From Allobosea sp. Leaf344 (lineage in GTDB: Bacteria; Pseudomonadota; Alphaproteobacteria; Rhizobiales; Beijerinckiaceae), in assembly GCF_001426225.1 (NCBI RefSeq), contig NZ_LMRT01000008.1:1-61637 (forward strand): DNA of 61,637 bases, written 5' to 3'. The translations under genes were made by a program, and so were the position numbers. This document shows, piece after piece, positions 9,201 to 17,795 of this stretch. The notes below the pieces were generated by a model that ran no database searches, was not told the DNA's origin, and was given only the letters and a program-made list of their open reading frames with translations. Within the stretch, counting starts at the first letter, position 1. Every line of letters starts with the position of its first letter.

Positions 9201-11081
9201 ATCGCTGCGCTCCAGCGTCATGTCGTGCAGCCAGATGCGCGCCTCGTCGCTGCCCCGGCCCGTGCCGGGCTGCGGCATGATGTTGTAGGTCCGCTCGTTG
9301 ACGACGCGGAAACCCATATTCTCGAGCACGGGCACCCGCGCCGAGAGGGAGATCGCGGCACCGCGCGAGAACACCTTGAGATTGGCGCGCGTCGTGGCGT
9401 CGCCTTCGCGGCGGTAGAGATTGACGGCGCGGGCGCGCTCGCCGCTCAAGGCCTGCAGCACCTCGATATCGGCCAGGGCATCGGAGGCGGAGAAGCGCTC
9501 GCGATAGGCGGCGCCGAAGGCTTCGGCATAGCGCTCGGCCAGCGCGCGGCCGGCCGGGCCGGCCTTCTGCCGGTCGAGCACGTCCTTGAGGCCGTCGCTC
9601 CAGGTGCGCACGATGGCGACGATCCCGGATTCCAGCGTGTCGCGGTCGATGCGCGGGGTTTTCCCCTCGTCGCGGCCGATGATGTAATGGGTGCGCGCCA
9701 GCGGCCCCTCGGGATAGGCGGGGTAGGCGGCGGAGATGCGGCCCTGATAGATGCGCGCCAGGAACTCGCCGACGCGGCGGCGGACCTGCGTGTCGTAACG
9801 ATCCTTGGGGATGAAGACGAGGATCGAGACGAAGCGGTCGAATTCGTCGACCCGGGCGAGGGCGCGGATGCGCGGGCGCTCGGTCAGCTGCAGGATGTCG
9901 AGCGCGAAGCGCTCCAGCGTCTCGCCGTCGATCTGGAACAGCTCGTCGCGGGGAAAGGCGTCGAGCACGTTCATCAGCGCGCGGCCGGAATAGCTGGCGG
10001 CGTCGAAGCCGGTATTGCGGGCGACGCGGGCGACCTTGAGCCGGAGATAGGGGATGGTCGAGGCGCTGCCGGTATAGGCGTTCGAGGTCAGGAGGCCGAC
10101 GATGCGCAGCTCGCCGTCCAGCCGCCCATCCGGCGTGAACAGCTTCACGCCGACATAATCGAGATGGACGCGGCGGTGGACACGGCTCTTGACGTTGGCC
10201 TTGGTGATGATGAGCGCCTGGGGCTTGGCCAGGAAGGCGCGGATCTCCGGCGTGATCGCCACCAATTCGCGGTTCTTGCGCAGGACCTTGACCGTGGGAT
10301 CGCGCAGGATGCCGAGGCCGGAGCCCTCGATCGGGTCGGCCGCCACGTCGCCGCCCGGGAAGCGATAGGCCCGGATGCCGAGCAGGGTGAAATTGTCGCC
10401 GGCGATCCATTCCAGGAACTGCAGCGCCTCGTTGACCTCATCCTCCGGCAGCGGCGGCGGATTGGCGCGGTAGGACTGGATGACCTCGGTGATGCGGCCG
10501 CGCATCGCGGCCCAATCCTCGACCGCGCGGCCGACATCGGCATAGACCCGCTCGAGCCCCGTCTTCAGCCGCTCGCGCGCCTCCGGCGAATCGATCCGGT
10601 CGAGATGGATATGCAGCAGGCTTTCCCGGCGCGTCCCCTCCGGCGCCCGTCCGGCCGCCTCCCCGGCCAAAGAGAGGAAGCCGCCATCGGCATCGCGCGC
10701 CACGGCGAGGATCGGATGGGCGACGAGGCGCGGCTCATAGCCCTGGTCGGTCAGCTCGGCCAGGGTCGAATCGAGCAGGAAGGCCTTGTTGTCGTTGATC
10801 ACCTCGAGCACCGTCAGCTGGCGCTGCAGCCCGTCGCGCTCGAAAGCCTCGTCGCGGAACTGCAGGGTGATGGCCTCGGGCGGCCGCGGGCTCGCGAGAT
10901 GCGCATAGGCCGCGGCGGCGGAACGCGCCAGCATCGGCGCGGGCAGCGCGACGAGATCCTCGGCGGCGACCCGGCCATAGAGCAGGCCGATGAAATCCGG
11001 CGGCAGGCCGAGATCCGGAGAGGCTGCAGCCTCGATGGCCGCGACCGCCGCCTTGGTCGCATTCGTCAGACGCTTTGCCAT
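6243..11081 (-). CDS. gdhB: NAD-specific glutamate dehydrogenase, large (about 180 kDa) form
   Basis: Oxidative deamination of glutamate to 2-oxoglutarate and ammonium with NAD+. With 1612 residues it matches the large GDH family: a long amino-terminal regulatory region with ACT-like segments, then the catalytic core in the central part ([56 protein letters not shown], then [15 protein letters not shown] and IGEGANLG), and an alpha-helical tail. The ATG giving [10 protein letters not shown] is preferred over one 12 codons upstream because GGGCGG lies at ribosome-binding distance. A long open frame also exists antisense across the gene but is a codon-bias shadow. Confidence 0.96.
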   Translation of the reverse strand: [1612 protein letters not shown]

Positions 11082-11235
11082 GTCCCGCCCTCTGTTATTT
11101 TGCCGCAGCGATGGCATAGGCTGAGGAGCCTTTCAACTTTCGTCGCAGACGCTACGTCAAATCGATTGAAACCGCGCGAGCCAAACCGGCCCCGGCGACG
11201 AATCACCGGGCGGCGCAGCCCCCTCAGGAGCGATC

Positions 11236-11853
11236 ATGACCAGCAAGCATGACAAACCCATCGTCGGCGAGACGCCGGCGCGCCAGGACGAGCCGCCGAT
11301 GGTGACGGCGCTGCCCCTGCCGCCGGGCACGCTCAGCGCGGAGAACCAGGCCTATTTCGAGAAATGCCAGGAGAAGCTCGGCTTCATCCCCAATGTGCTG
11401 CTCGCCTATGCGCATGACGATGCCAAGCTGACCGCTTTCGCCACGCTCTACAATGATCTGATGCTGGCGCCGTCGGGCCTGTCGAAGCTCGAGCGCGAGA
11501 TGATCGCCGTGGCGGTGTCGAGCGTGAACCGCTGCTATTACTGCCTGACCGCGCATGGCGCTGCGGTCCGACAGCTCTCGGGCGATCCGGTGCTGGGCGA
11601 GCTGATGGCGATGAACTACCGCGCCGCCAATCTCTCGGTGCGCCACCGCGCCATGCTGGATTTCGCGGTGAAGCTCACCGAGACGCCGCATCTGGTGGGG
11701 GAAAGCGACCGCAACGCCCTGACCGCCGCCGGCTTCGGCCCGCGCGATCTCTGGGACATCGCCGCGGTCGCGTCCTTCTTCAACATGTCGAACCGCATGG
11801 CCTCGGCCGTCGATATGCGGCCGAACCCGCAATATCACGCGCAGGCGCGGTAG
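11236..11853 (+). CDS. Peroxidase-related protein, AhpD/carboxymuconolactone decarboxylase fold
   Basis: A 205-residue protein of the peroxidase-related (YciW/AhpD-like) family. The core reads GLSKLEREMIAVAVSSVNRCYYCLTAHGAAVR, with Cys100-x-x-Cys103 and His107 as the expected redox and proton-relay residues, followed by LSVRHRAMLDFAVKLTETP and a helical tail FFNMSNRMASAVDMRPNPQY. Such proteins are thought to reduce hydroperoxides; substrate and electron donor are unknown. It is divergent from the glutamate dehydrogenase gene with 154 bases between them. Confidence 0.9.
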   Translation: MTSKHDKPIVGETPARQDEPPMVTALPLPPGTLSAENQAYFEKCQEKLGFIPNVLLAYAHDDAKLTAFATLYNDLMLAPSGLSKLEREMIAVAVSSVNRCYYCLTAHGAAVRQLSGDPVLGELMAMNYRAANLSVRHRAMLDFAVKLTETPHLVGESDRNALTAAGFGPRDLWDIAAVASFFNMSNRMASAVDMRPNPQYHAQAR

Positions 11854-11880
11854 CAGCGCGTGAGATCGGGTGCGGGCGGC

Positions 11881-11915
11881 GGAAAAGAAAACGGCCAGCG
11901 GAGACCGCCGGCCGT
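11881..11915 (-). terminator. Minus-strand terminator with no assigned gene
   Basis: ACGGCCAGCGG and CCGCCGGCCGT pair over 11 positions with one mismatch and a three-base loop. On the minus strand the hairpin is followed by TTTTCTTTTC. On the plus strand no T tract follows, so it cannot serve the upstream AhpD-type gene. The next minus-strand gene, Bax inhibitor-1, already has its own terminator. Confidence 0.65.
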
Positions 11916-12030
11916 GAGGTAGCCCGACTACGCTGGCCCGGCCATCCGAACTCCGGGGGGCTGGGGGGCTGACGATCCGAAGATCCTCAGGCCGGGCCGT
12001 CGAGGCAACGATGAGGAGTTGAGCCTGCCA
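11881..12030 (-). ncRNA. Candidate small RNA
   Basis: Upstream of the orphan minus-strand terminator lies a long hairpin closed by a perfect 9-bp stem (GGCCCGGCC at 11935-11943 with GGCCGGGCC at 11990-11998). On the minus strand its interior exposes two C6 runs (CCCCCCAGCCCCCC), a typical anti-Shine-Dalgarno type loop, and a small GATC-tetraloop-GATC hairpin. The 5' end is not defined; 12030 is a guess that includes the segment with CTCCTC. No protein frame explains it. A 6S-type RNA or a C-rich-loop regulatory RNA are alternatives. Confidence 0.4.
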
Positions 12031-12232
12031 GTGCGGCGCCGGATGGGCGCGTTTCCGGCGAAATTGCGGCGAGGCTGACGAAGCCGTGAGCGGCCGGCCG
12101 GGACCGGATCGGCGGCGCAGTTCGCCCGTCGCATGCCGGGGAGCACGTATCTTGCCAGCGAAGGAAGGCGGGCGCATCATCCCGCGACGAACCACCGGGC
12201 GGGCGCTGTCGCGCCGCTGATCGGGAGGCGCC

Positions 12233-12601
12233 ATGAGTGACAGCGAAACGCCGCAGGCGACGGCGTCCGGCGGTGTGGTGGCGTTCCCCGCCCCTTCCCG
12301 CGCCGCCACCGTCACCTTCGACAGGCGGGAATTATCGGAGCTCCTGAACCTGTATGGCCGCATGGTCGCGGCCGGGGAATGGCGCGATTACGCCATCGAT
12401 TTCCTCAAGGACAAGGCCCAGTTCTCGGTCTATCGCCGCTCCTCGGAGGTGCCGATCTACCGGATCGTCAAGGATCCGGCGCTGGCCAAGCGGCAGGGCG
12501 CCTATTCCGTCGTCGCGGCCACAGGGCTGGTGATGAAGCGCGGGCCGGAGCTCTCGCGTGTGCTGCGCGTGCTGGACAGGAAGCTCAGCGTCGTCAGCTG
12601 A
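12233..12601 (+). CDS. DUF2794 domain-containing protein
   Basis: A 122-residue protein of a family restricted, as far as I know, to alphaproteobacteria. The conserved core runs from FDRRELSELLNLYGRMVAAGEWRDYAIDFLKDKAQFSVYRR through PIYRIVKDPALAKRQGAYSVVAATGLVMKRG. There is no signal peptide or membrane segment, so it is cytosolic. No function is known. It converges on the Bax-inhibitor-1 gene, the two being separated by a terminator hairpin. Confidence 0.88.
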   Translation: MSDSETPQATASGGVVAFPAPSRAATVTFDRRELSELLNLYGRMVAAGEWRDYAIDFLKDKAQFSVYRRSSEVPIYRIVKDPALAKRQGAYSVVAATGLVMKRGPELSRVLRVLDRKLSVVS

Positions 12602-12633
12602 CGAAAGCCCTGCCGCGAAGACCCGCGTCACAC

Positions 12634-12660
12634 AAAAAAACCCCGGCCTCTCGGCCGGGG
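12634..12660 (-). terminator. Terminator of the Bax-inhibitor-1 gene
   Basis: CCCCGGCC and GGCCGGGG form an 8-bp stem around a four-base loop; on the minus strand seven T residues follow. It lies 28 bases past the Bax-inhibitor-1 stop and 32 bases past the convergent DUF2794 stop, and may also slow plus-strand transcription. Confidence 0.88.
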
Positions 12661-12688
12661 TCGTCGTTTCTGTCGAGGCAGGAGCGGC

Positions 12689-13465
12689 TCACTCGTTGCG
12701 GTTGCCGAACAGGCTCAGCAGCATCTGGAACATGTTGACGAAGTTCAGGTAGAGCGACAGCGCGCCGTTCACCGAAAGCTTCGCGGCCGATTCCGAGTCG
12801 AGGTCGGAGTAGAGATACATCTCCTTCAGGCGCTGGGTATCCCAGGCGGTGAGGCCGGCGAAGACCAGCACGCCGATGACCGAGACCGCGAAGCCGAGCG
12901 CGCTCGACTGCAGGAACAGGTTCACCAGCGAGGCGATCACCAGGCCGACCAGGCCCATGATCAGGAAGGAGCCCATGCCGGAGAGCGACTTCTTGGTGGT
13001 GTAGCCCGCCAGGCTCAGCCCGCCGAAGGCCGCCGCCGTGATGAAGAAGACGCGCGCGATCGACTCGCCGGTGAAGACGAGGAAGATCGACGACATCGAC
13101 AGGCCCATCACCGCCGCGAAGGCGAAGAACATGGCGCGCGCGGTCGAGGAGCTCATGCTCTCGGCCTTGAAGGAGAAGAACATGATGAAGGCCAGCGGGG
13201 CCAGCATCACCACCCATTTCAGCGGGCTGGCATAGAGCGCGGTGCCGAGCGGGGTCAGCGCCGTGACCTTGCCGGTCGGCGAGACGCCGGCGACGGCCAG
13301 CATCGAGATGCCGATGGCGACGAGGCCGGTGATGGCCAGGCCGATCGTCATGTTGTTGTAGACGCCGAGCATGAACGAGCGCAGGCCCTGATCCATCTCG
13401 ACGGCGCTGGTCTGCTGTGCGCGGCCGGCACCCCAGACTGGAGCATTGCGGTCGAAGTTGCTCAT
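12689..13465 (-). CDS. Bax inhibitor-1/YccA family membrane protein
   Basis: A 258-residue BI-1 family inner-membrane protein with about seven hydrophobic helices, beginning after DQGLRSFMLGVYNNMTIGLAITGLVAIG. Family signatures seen are FTGESIARVFFITAAAFGGLSLAGYTTKKSLSGMGSFLIMGL and the terminal LSVNGALSLYLNFVNMFQMLLSLFGNRNE. Bacterial members include calcium-leak channels and the FtsH modulator YccA; the role here is not determined. The start MSNFDRNAPVWG is preferred over an upstream in-frame ATG that would add an uncharacteristic arginine-rich extension. Confidence 0.94.
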   Translation of the reverse strand: MSNFDRNAPVWGAGRAQQTSAVEMDQGLRSFMLGVYNNMTIGLAITGLVAIGISMLAVAGVSPTGKVTALTPLGTALYASPLKWVVMLAPLAFIMFFSFKAESMSSSTARAMFFAFAAVMGLSMSSIFLVFTGESIARVFFITAAAFGGLSLAGYTTKKSLSGMGSFLIMGLVGLVIASLVNLFLQSSALGFAVSVIGVLVFAGLTAWDTQRLKEMYLYSDLDSESAAKLSVNGALSLYLNFVNMFQMLLSLFGNRNE

Positions 13466-13682
13466 CGAGCGAGTTCCCCTGACGTTGAAACCGAAGACGG
13501 GATCGCCCCCGGCGAACCTCATCGTCGCGCACGATCGTGGCGACGGTGAGAATATGAGGGGGATCGCGGCGGCTTTCAAGGGCCGTCATGATTAGCCGCG
13601 TCGGCTTCCAAGAAACGCCGGCGCATCCTCATGCTTAACGGGGCCTGCGGCATGTGTAGCAGGCGCCGCCGCGGAATCGATT

Positions 13683-16268
13683 TTACAAATTCCTTAGGTG
13701 AGAAGCGGGTGCTTTCGACAGTATTTGTAGCGTCCCGACAAGGCCAAACAGAACAGTCACGGCGATCGCGGCAGTGGCAGCCAGTATAGCGCCCGTGGGG
13801 TCGCCGACGAAGGCGATCTTCATCACCTGAGTCACGACCCCCCAGCCCGCCAGCGCGCCGGCAACCATGCCGAACATCGCCGAAACCAGGCCGATGGCGG
13901 CATATTCCAGGGCATAGGACAGCAGAATGAAGCGCCGCGTCGCGCCCAGCGTCTTCAGGATCATCGCGTCATAGAGCCGCGCCCTTTGTCCCGCCGCCAG
14001 CGCGCCGCCCAGTACGAGCAGGCTCGCGGCGATGGCGAGGCCCGAGGCACCGCGAATGGCGGTGGCGAGCTGGCCGACGATGGTGTTCACCGCTTCCAGC
14101 GCGTCCTTGACCCGCACCGCGGTCACCGCCGGAAACTCCACGGCGAGCCGGCGCAGCAGCGCGGCATCGCTGCCGGTTTCGGCTCCGGCCGCGGGCGTGA
14201 CCGTGGCGAGATTGGTATGCGGCGCGCCGGCGAAGGTGTTGGGCGAGAACAGCATCACGAAATTGATGCCGAGCGAGCGCCATTCGACGGTGCGCAGATT
14301 GGCGACGCGGGCGGTGATGTTGCGGCCGAGCACGTTGACGGTGATCGTGTCGCCGAGCTTCAGGCCGATCCCGGCGGCGATCGGCGCGTCGAAGGAGACC
14401 AGCGGCTCGCCGCGATAATCGGCCGGCCACCACGCTCCCTCGGCGAGCTGCGAGCCTTCCGGCATATCGGCGGAATAGGTGATGCCGCGGTCGCCATCGA
14501 GGATCCAGGCCGCCTGCTCGCTGGCCTTCACCTCCTCGGCGCGGACGCCGTTCACCGCGACGATCCGCCCGCGCATCATCGGCACGCGCTGCAGGGCGGC
14601 GCCCGGCCGCTCCTGCGCGACGAAGGCGTCGAAGCGCGCGGATTCGCTGTTGGGAATGTCGAGGAAGAAGAAGCTCGGCGCCTTCTCCGGCAGCGCCTGG
14701 GTCAGCTGCCGGGTGATGCTGGCGTCGATGAAGGCGAGTGCCGAGAGCAGCGCGACGCCGAGCCCGAGCGAGAGCACGAGCGAGGGGGTCAGCGCGCCCG
14801 GCCGGTGGCTGTTGGCCAGCGCCATGCGCAAGGCGGGGCGTTTGGGGCGCGGCATGATCCGCGCCAGCGCCATCAGCCCCACCGAGACGCCGCGCAGCAG
14901 CAGGAAGACGCCGGTCATCACCGCGATATAGATCAGGGCGATGCGCCGCTCATAGGCGAAGCCGAGCGCGACGCCGATCAGCCCGGCCAGCGCCGCGGCG
15001 CCGACCAGCAGATAGAGCAGGCGCGGCCTGCGCGTATCGGGCTGGATCTGGTCGCGGAACAGGGCCGAGACCGGCACGTCATGCGCCCGGCCGAGCGGCA
15101 GGATGGCGAAGACAAGCGCGGTCAGCAGCCCGTAGAGCGCGGCGATGGCCAGCTCGGCCGGGGCGACCGTCGCCTCGAACGGCACCGGCAGGATGCCGGC
15201 CAGGACATAGCCCAGCGCGAAGGGGGCGGCGGCGCCGAGCACGAGGCCGATGCCGGTGCCGAGCATGGCGACCAGCATGACCTCGGTGAGGTGGATGGCG
15301 ACGACGCGGCCGCCGCTGGCGCCGACCGCCTTCATCGTCGCGAAATCGAGCTTCTTGGCCTCGACGAAGCGGCGGACCGCATTGGCGACGCCGACGCCGC
15401 CGACCAGAAGCGCGGTCAGGCCGACCAGGGTGAGGAATTGCGTGAAGCGTTCGAGATTGCGCTGGAAACTCGGCGCGGCATTGTTGCGCGAGCGGATTTC
15501 CCAGCCGGCCTCGCGCTGCTGCGTACCGGCCGCCGCGATCAGCGCCTCCAGCGCGGCTTCATCGGCCCGCCCCTCCGGCAGCACGACGCGATAGGTCCAG
15601 CGCACCAGGCTGCCGGGCTGCAGCAGGCCGGTGGTGCGCAGCGTCTCCTCGGTCATCAGCAGACGGGGGCCGAAGCCGACCCCGGCCGCGATCTTGTCCG
15701 GCTCGGAGAGCAGATTGGCGCGCAGCTGGATGCGCGCCGCACCGACCGTGACCTCGTCGCCGGGGGCGAGGCCAAGCCGCCCGAACAGGACGGGATCGGC
15801 GATGGCGCCATGGACGCCGTCGCGCGTCGCCAGCAGCTCGCGTAACGGGGCCGGTGGCTCGGTCGCGACGGTGCCGAGGCTGGGATAGGCGTCGTCGACC
15901 GCCTTGATCTCGACCAGCGCCGCGCCCTTCTCGCCGGCATTGGCCATGCCGCGCATGGTGGCGATGCTGGAGACGGTGCCGCGCGAGCGCAGAAAGGCGA
16001 GCTCACCTGGCGTCGCCTCGCGATGCACGAGCTGGAAGGCGGCGTCGCCGCCGAGGATGCGGCGGCCTTCGCGCGAGAGACCCTCGGTGAGGCCGCGTGA
16101 GGCGGAGGTGACGGCGGCGATCGTCATCACCCCGAGCGCCAGACAGGCGATGAACACGCCGAAGCCGCGGAAGCCGCCGCGCAGATCGCGCCAGGCCAGT
16201 TTGAGCGCGAGCGGCAGGAAGGCGGTACCGCCGGCTCGGGCGGGCTGCGGCGTGACGGGTGCGTGCAT
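13683..16268 (-). CDS. ABC transporter permease, YbbP (FtsX-like) family
   Basis: Inner-membrane permease of 861 aa. The plan is one amino-terminal membrane helix ([32 protein letters not shown]), a periplasmic domain, three helices with the FtsX signature (about 280-410), further helices, a second periplasmic domain (about 510-710) and a last set of helices (ending [22 protein letters not shown]). This is the COG3127 layout, linked to TesA-type lysophospholipases. Its ATG overlaps the stop of the ATPase gene by one base (TGATG), so the two are translationally coupled. The substrate is unknown; lipid or lipoprotein extrusion is the usual suggestion. Confidence 0.92.
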   Translation of the reverse strand: MHAPVTPQPARAGGTAFLPLALKLAWRDLRGGFRGFGVFIACLALGVMTIAAVTSASRGLTEGLSREGRRILGGDAAFQLVHREATPGELAFLRSRGTVSSIATMRGMANAGEKGAALVEIKAVDDAYPSLGTVATEPPAPLRELLATRDGVHGAIADPVLFGRLGLAPGDEVTVGAARIQLRANLLSEPDKIAAGVGFGPRLLMTEETLRTTGLLQPGSLVRWTYRVVLPEGRADEAALEALIAAAGTQQREAGWEIRSRNNAAPSFQRNLERFTQFLTLVGLTALLVGGVGVANAVRRFVEAKKLDFATMKAVGASGGRVVAIHLTEVMLVAMLGTGIGLVLGAAAPFALGYVLAGILPVPFEATVAPAELAIAALYGLLTALVFAILPLGRAHDVPVSALFRDQIQPDTRRPRLLYLLVGAAALAGLIGVALGFAYERRIALIYIAVMTGVFLLLRGVSVGLMALARIMPRPKRPALRMALANSHRPGALTPSLVLSLGLGVALLSALAFIDASITRQLTQALPEKAPSFFFLDIPNSESARFDAFVAQERPGAALQRVPMMRGRIVAVNGVRAEEVKASEQAAWILDGDRGITYSADMPEGSQLAEGAWWPADYRGEPLVSFDAPIAAGIGLKLGDTITVNVLGRNITARVANLRTVEWRSLGINFVMLFSPNTFAGAPHTNLATVTPAAGAETGSDAALLRRLAVEFPAVTAVRVKDALEAVNTIVGQLATAIRGASGLAIAASLLVLGGALAAGQRARLYDAMILKTLGATRRFILLSYALEYAAIGLVSAMFGMVAGALAGWGVVTQVMKIAFVGDPTGAILAATAAIAVTVLFGLVGTLQILSKAPASHLRNL

Positions 16269-16972
16269 CAGGCGACCGCCAGCCCGGCCTCGGCCCGGTC
16301 GATCCGCCCGGCGCGCAGGCGCACCGTCCGGTCGCACAGCGCGGCGAGGGAGAGATCATGGGTGACGAGCACCAGCGTCGCCGCGCGCTCGCGCCGCAAG
16401 GCGAAGATCAGGTCGACGATCGAGCGGCCGGTGGTCTCGTCGAGATTGCCGGTCGGCTCGTCGGCGACCAGGATCGCCGGATCGGGAGCGACGGCGCGGG
16501 CGATGGCGACGCGCTGCTGCTCGCCGCCGGAGAGCTGCGCCGGATAATGATCCATGCGGTCGGCGAGGCCGACATTGCGCAGCTCGGCCTCGGCCCGGCT
16601 GAAGGCGTCCGGGTTGCCGGCGAGTTCGAGCGGCAGGGCTACGTTCTCGCGGGCCGTCATGGTCGGGACGAGGTGGAAGGACTGGAACACGATTCCGATA
16701 TGCCGGCCGCGGAACACCGCCAGCCCGTCCTCGTCGAGCTGGCCGAGATCCTGGCCGGACACCCTGACCAGCCCCGAATCCGGCCGCTCCAGCCCGGCCA
16801 TCGTCATCAGCAGCGTCGATTTGCCGGATCCGGAAGGGCCGACCAGACCGGTCGCCTCGCCGCCGGCCAGTGCCAAAGAAACGCCCTTGAGGATATGGAC
16901 GCGGGCGGCGCCACGCCCCAGACTAAGATGGACATCCTGCAATTCAATCGCCGGAGCGGGCATATCGCTCAT
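16268..16972 (-). CDS. ABC transporter ATP-binding protein, YbbA/LolD type
   Basis: ATPase partner of the YbbP-like permease, 234 aa. Walker [10 protein letters not shown] (45-53), Q-loop VFQSFHLVP (about 96-104), signature LSGGEQQR (147-154), Walker B AILVADEP (167-173) and switch His in LVLVTHD are all intact. The closest families are YbbA, LolD and MacB. It is first in a two-gene operon and is divergent from a GDSL esterase whose most upstream start lies only 6 bases away. Confidence 0.94.
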   Translation of the reverse strand: MSDMPAPAIELQDVHLSLGRGAARVHILKGVSLALAGGEATGLVGPSGSGKSTLLMTMAGLERPDSGLVRVSGQDLGQLDEDGLAVFRGRHIGIVFQSFHLVPTMTARENVALPLELAGNPDAFSRAEAELRNVGLADRMDHYPAQLSGGEQQRVAIARAVAPDPAILVADEPTGNLDETTGRSIVDLIFALRRERAATLVLVTHDLSLAALCDRTVRLRAGRIDRAEAGLAVA

Positions 16973-16978
16973 CGTGAC

Positions 16979-17731
16979 ATGATCCTGATTTCAAGCTTTA
17001 CGACCCGCTCGACCCGCGCTCGCGCACCGATCCAGCCTTTCCGGAGCCGCCCCGCCCCCGGCCGATATGGGCGCGCCCGGGCGCTTGTCCAATCATTGGC
17101 CGCGGTTTTTCTGGTGCAGGCCTGCTTCATCCTGGGAATGACCGCCATGGCCGAGGCCCAGAACCGACCGCTCAGGCTCGTGGCCCTGGGCGACAGCCTG
17201 TCGGCGGGCTACGGGTTGCCGGCCAATGCCGCCTTTCCCGCGGTGCTGGAAAAGCAGCTGCGCGCCGCCGGGCTCGCGGTCGAGGTCGCCAATGCCGGGG
17301 TCTCGGGCGATACCTCGCAGGGCGGGCTGGAGCGGCTCGACTGGTCGGTGCCGGACGGGACCGACGGCGTGATTCTCGAGCTCGGCGCCAATGACGCGCT
17401 GCGCGGGGTCGATCCGGCGGTGACCGAGAAGGCGCTGGACACGATCATCACCCGGCTGAAGGCGCGCGACATCCCGGTGCTGCTGACCGGCATGTATGCG
17501 CCGCGCAATCTCGGCGAGGCTTATTATTCGCGCTTCGACGCGATCTATCCGAGGCTTGCGCAGAAGCACGGGCTGGTGCTTTACCCCTTCTTCCTGGAAG
17601 GGGTCGCCGGTGACCGCCGGCTGAACCAGCCCGATCTGCTGCATCCTACGGCAGAGGGCATCGGCGTCATCGTCCAGTCCATCCTGCCGACCGTGCGGCG
17701 CTTCATCGCGACGCTGCCGGCCAAATCCTGA
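16979..17731 (+). CDS. Secreted GDSL arylesterase/lysophospholipase (TesA-like)
   Basis: SGNH hydrolase acting in the periplasm. Block I is LVALGDSLSAGYGLP (Ser nucleophile), block II the Gly in VANAGVSGDTSQGG, block III GANDALRG (Asn) and block V DLLHPTAEG (Asp/His). A hydrophobic export segment (LVQSLAAVFLVQACFILGMTAMAEAQ) precedes the enzyme. The most upstream ATG gives 250 aa with an unusually long basic n-region and leaves almost no room for a promoter. An internal ATG at 17138 would lose the signal sequence, so the true start is uncertain. The TesA-YbbA-YbbP neighbourhood is widely conserved. Confidence 0.9.
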   Translation: MILISSFTTRSTRARAPIQPFRSRPAPGRYGRARALVQSLAAVFLVQACFILGMTAMAEAQNRPLRLVALGDSLSAGYGLPANAAFPAVLEKQLRAAGLAVEVANAGVSGDTSQGGLERLDWSVPDGTDGVILELGANDALRGVDPAVTEKALDTIITRLKARDIPVLLTGMYAPRNLGEAYYSRFDAIYPRLAQKHGLVLYPFFLEGVAGDRRLNQPDLLHPTAEGIGVIVQSILPTVRRFIATLPAKS

Positions 17732-17795
17732 CCGGGCGCGAGCCCGCTCTCCCTCTCCCGCGCCGTCTGCGCCCGTCTTCCGGAGTTGCCTCGCC

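Larger units (their letters stand above)
11854..12232. other. 379-base gap between the AhpD-type gene and DUF2794
   Basis: No convincing protein-coding frame. The left half carries a strongly structured segment and a terminator that works only on the minus strand (described separately as a candidate small RNA). The right half should hold the promoter of the DUF2794 gene, but I see no clear -35/-10 pair. Confidence 0.5.

Noticed and set aside
6429..11252. A 1607-codon open frame antisense to the NAD-glutamate dehydrogenase gene
   Set aside because: Its composition (strings of Arg, Gly, Asp, Glu, Val) is that of a reverse-frame shadow in G+C-rich DNA; no domain is readable, while the opposite frame is a well-known enzyme.
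11928..12146. A 72-codon minus-strand open frame in the gap before DUF2794
   Set aside because: Arg/Pro-rich, no ribosome site, and it overlaps the stable hairpin; a non-coding RNA is the better reading.
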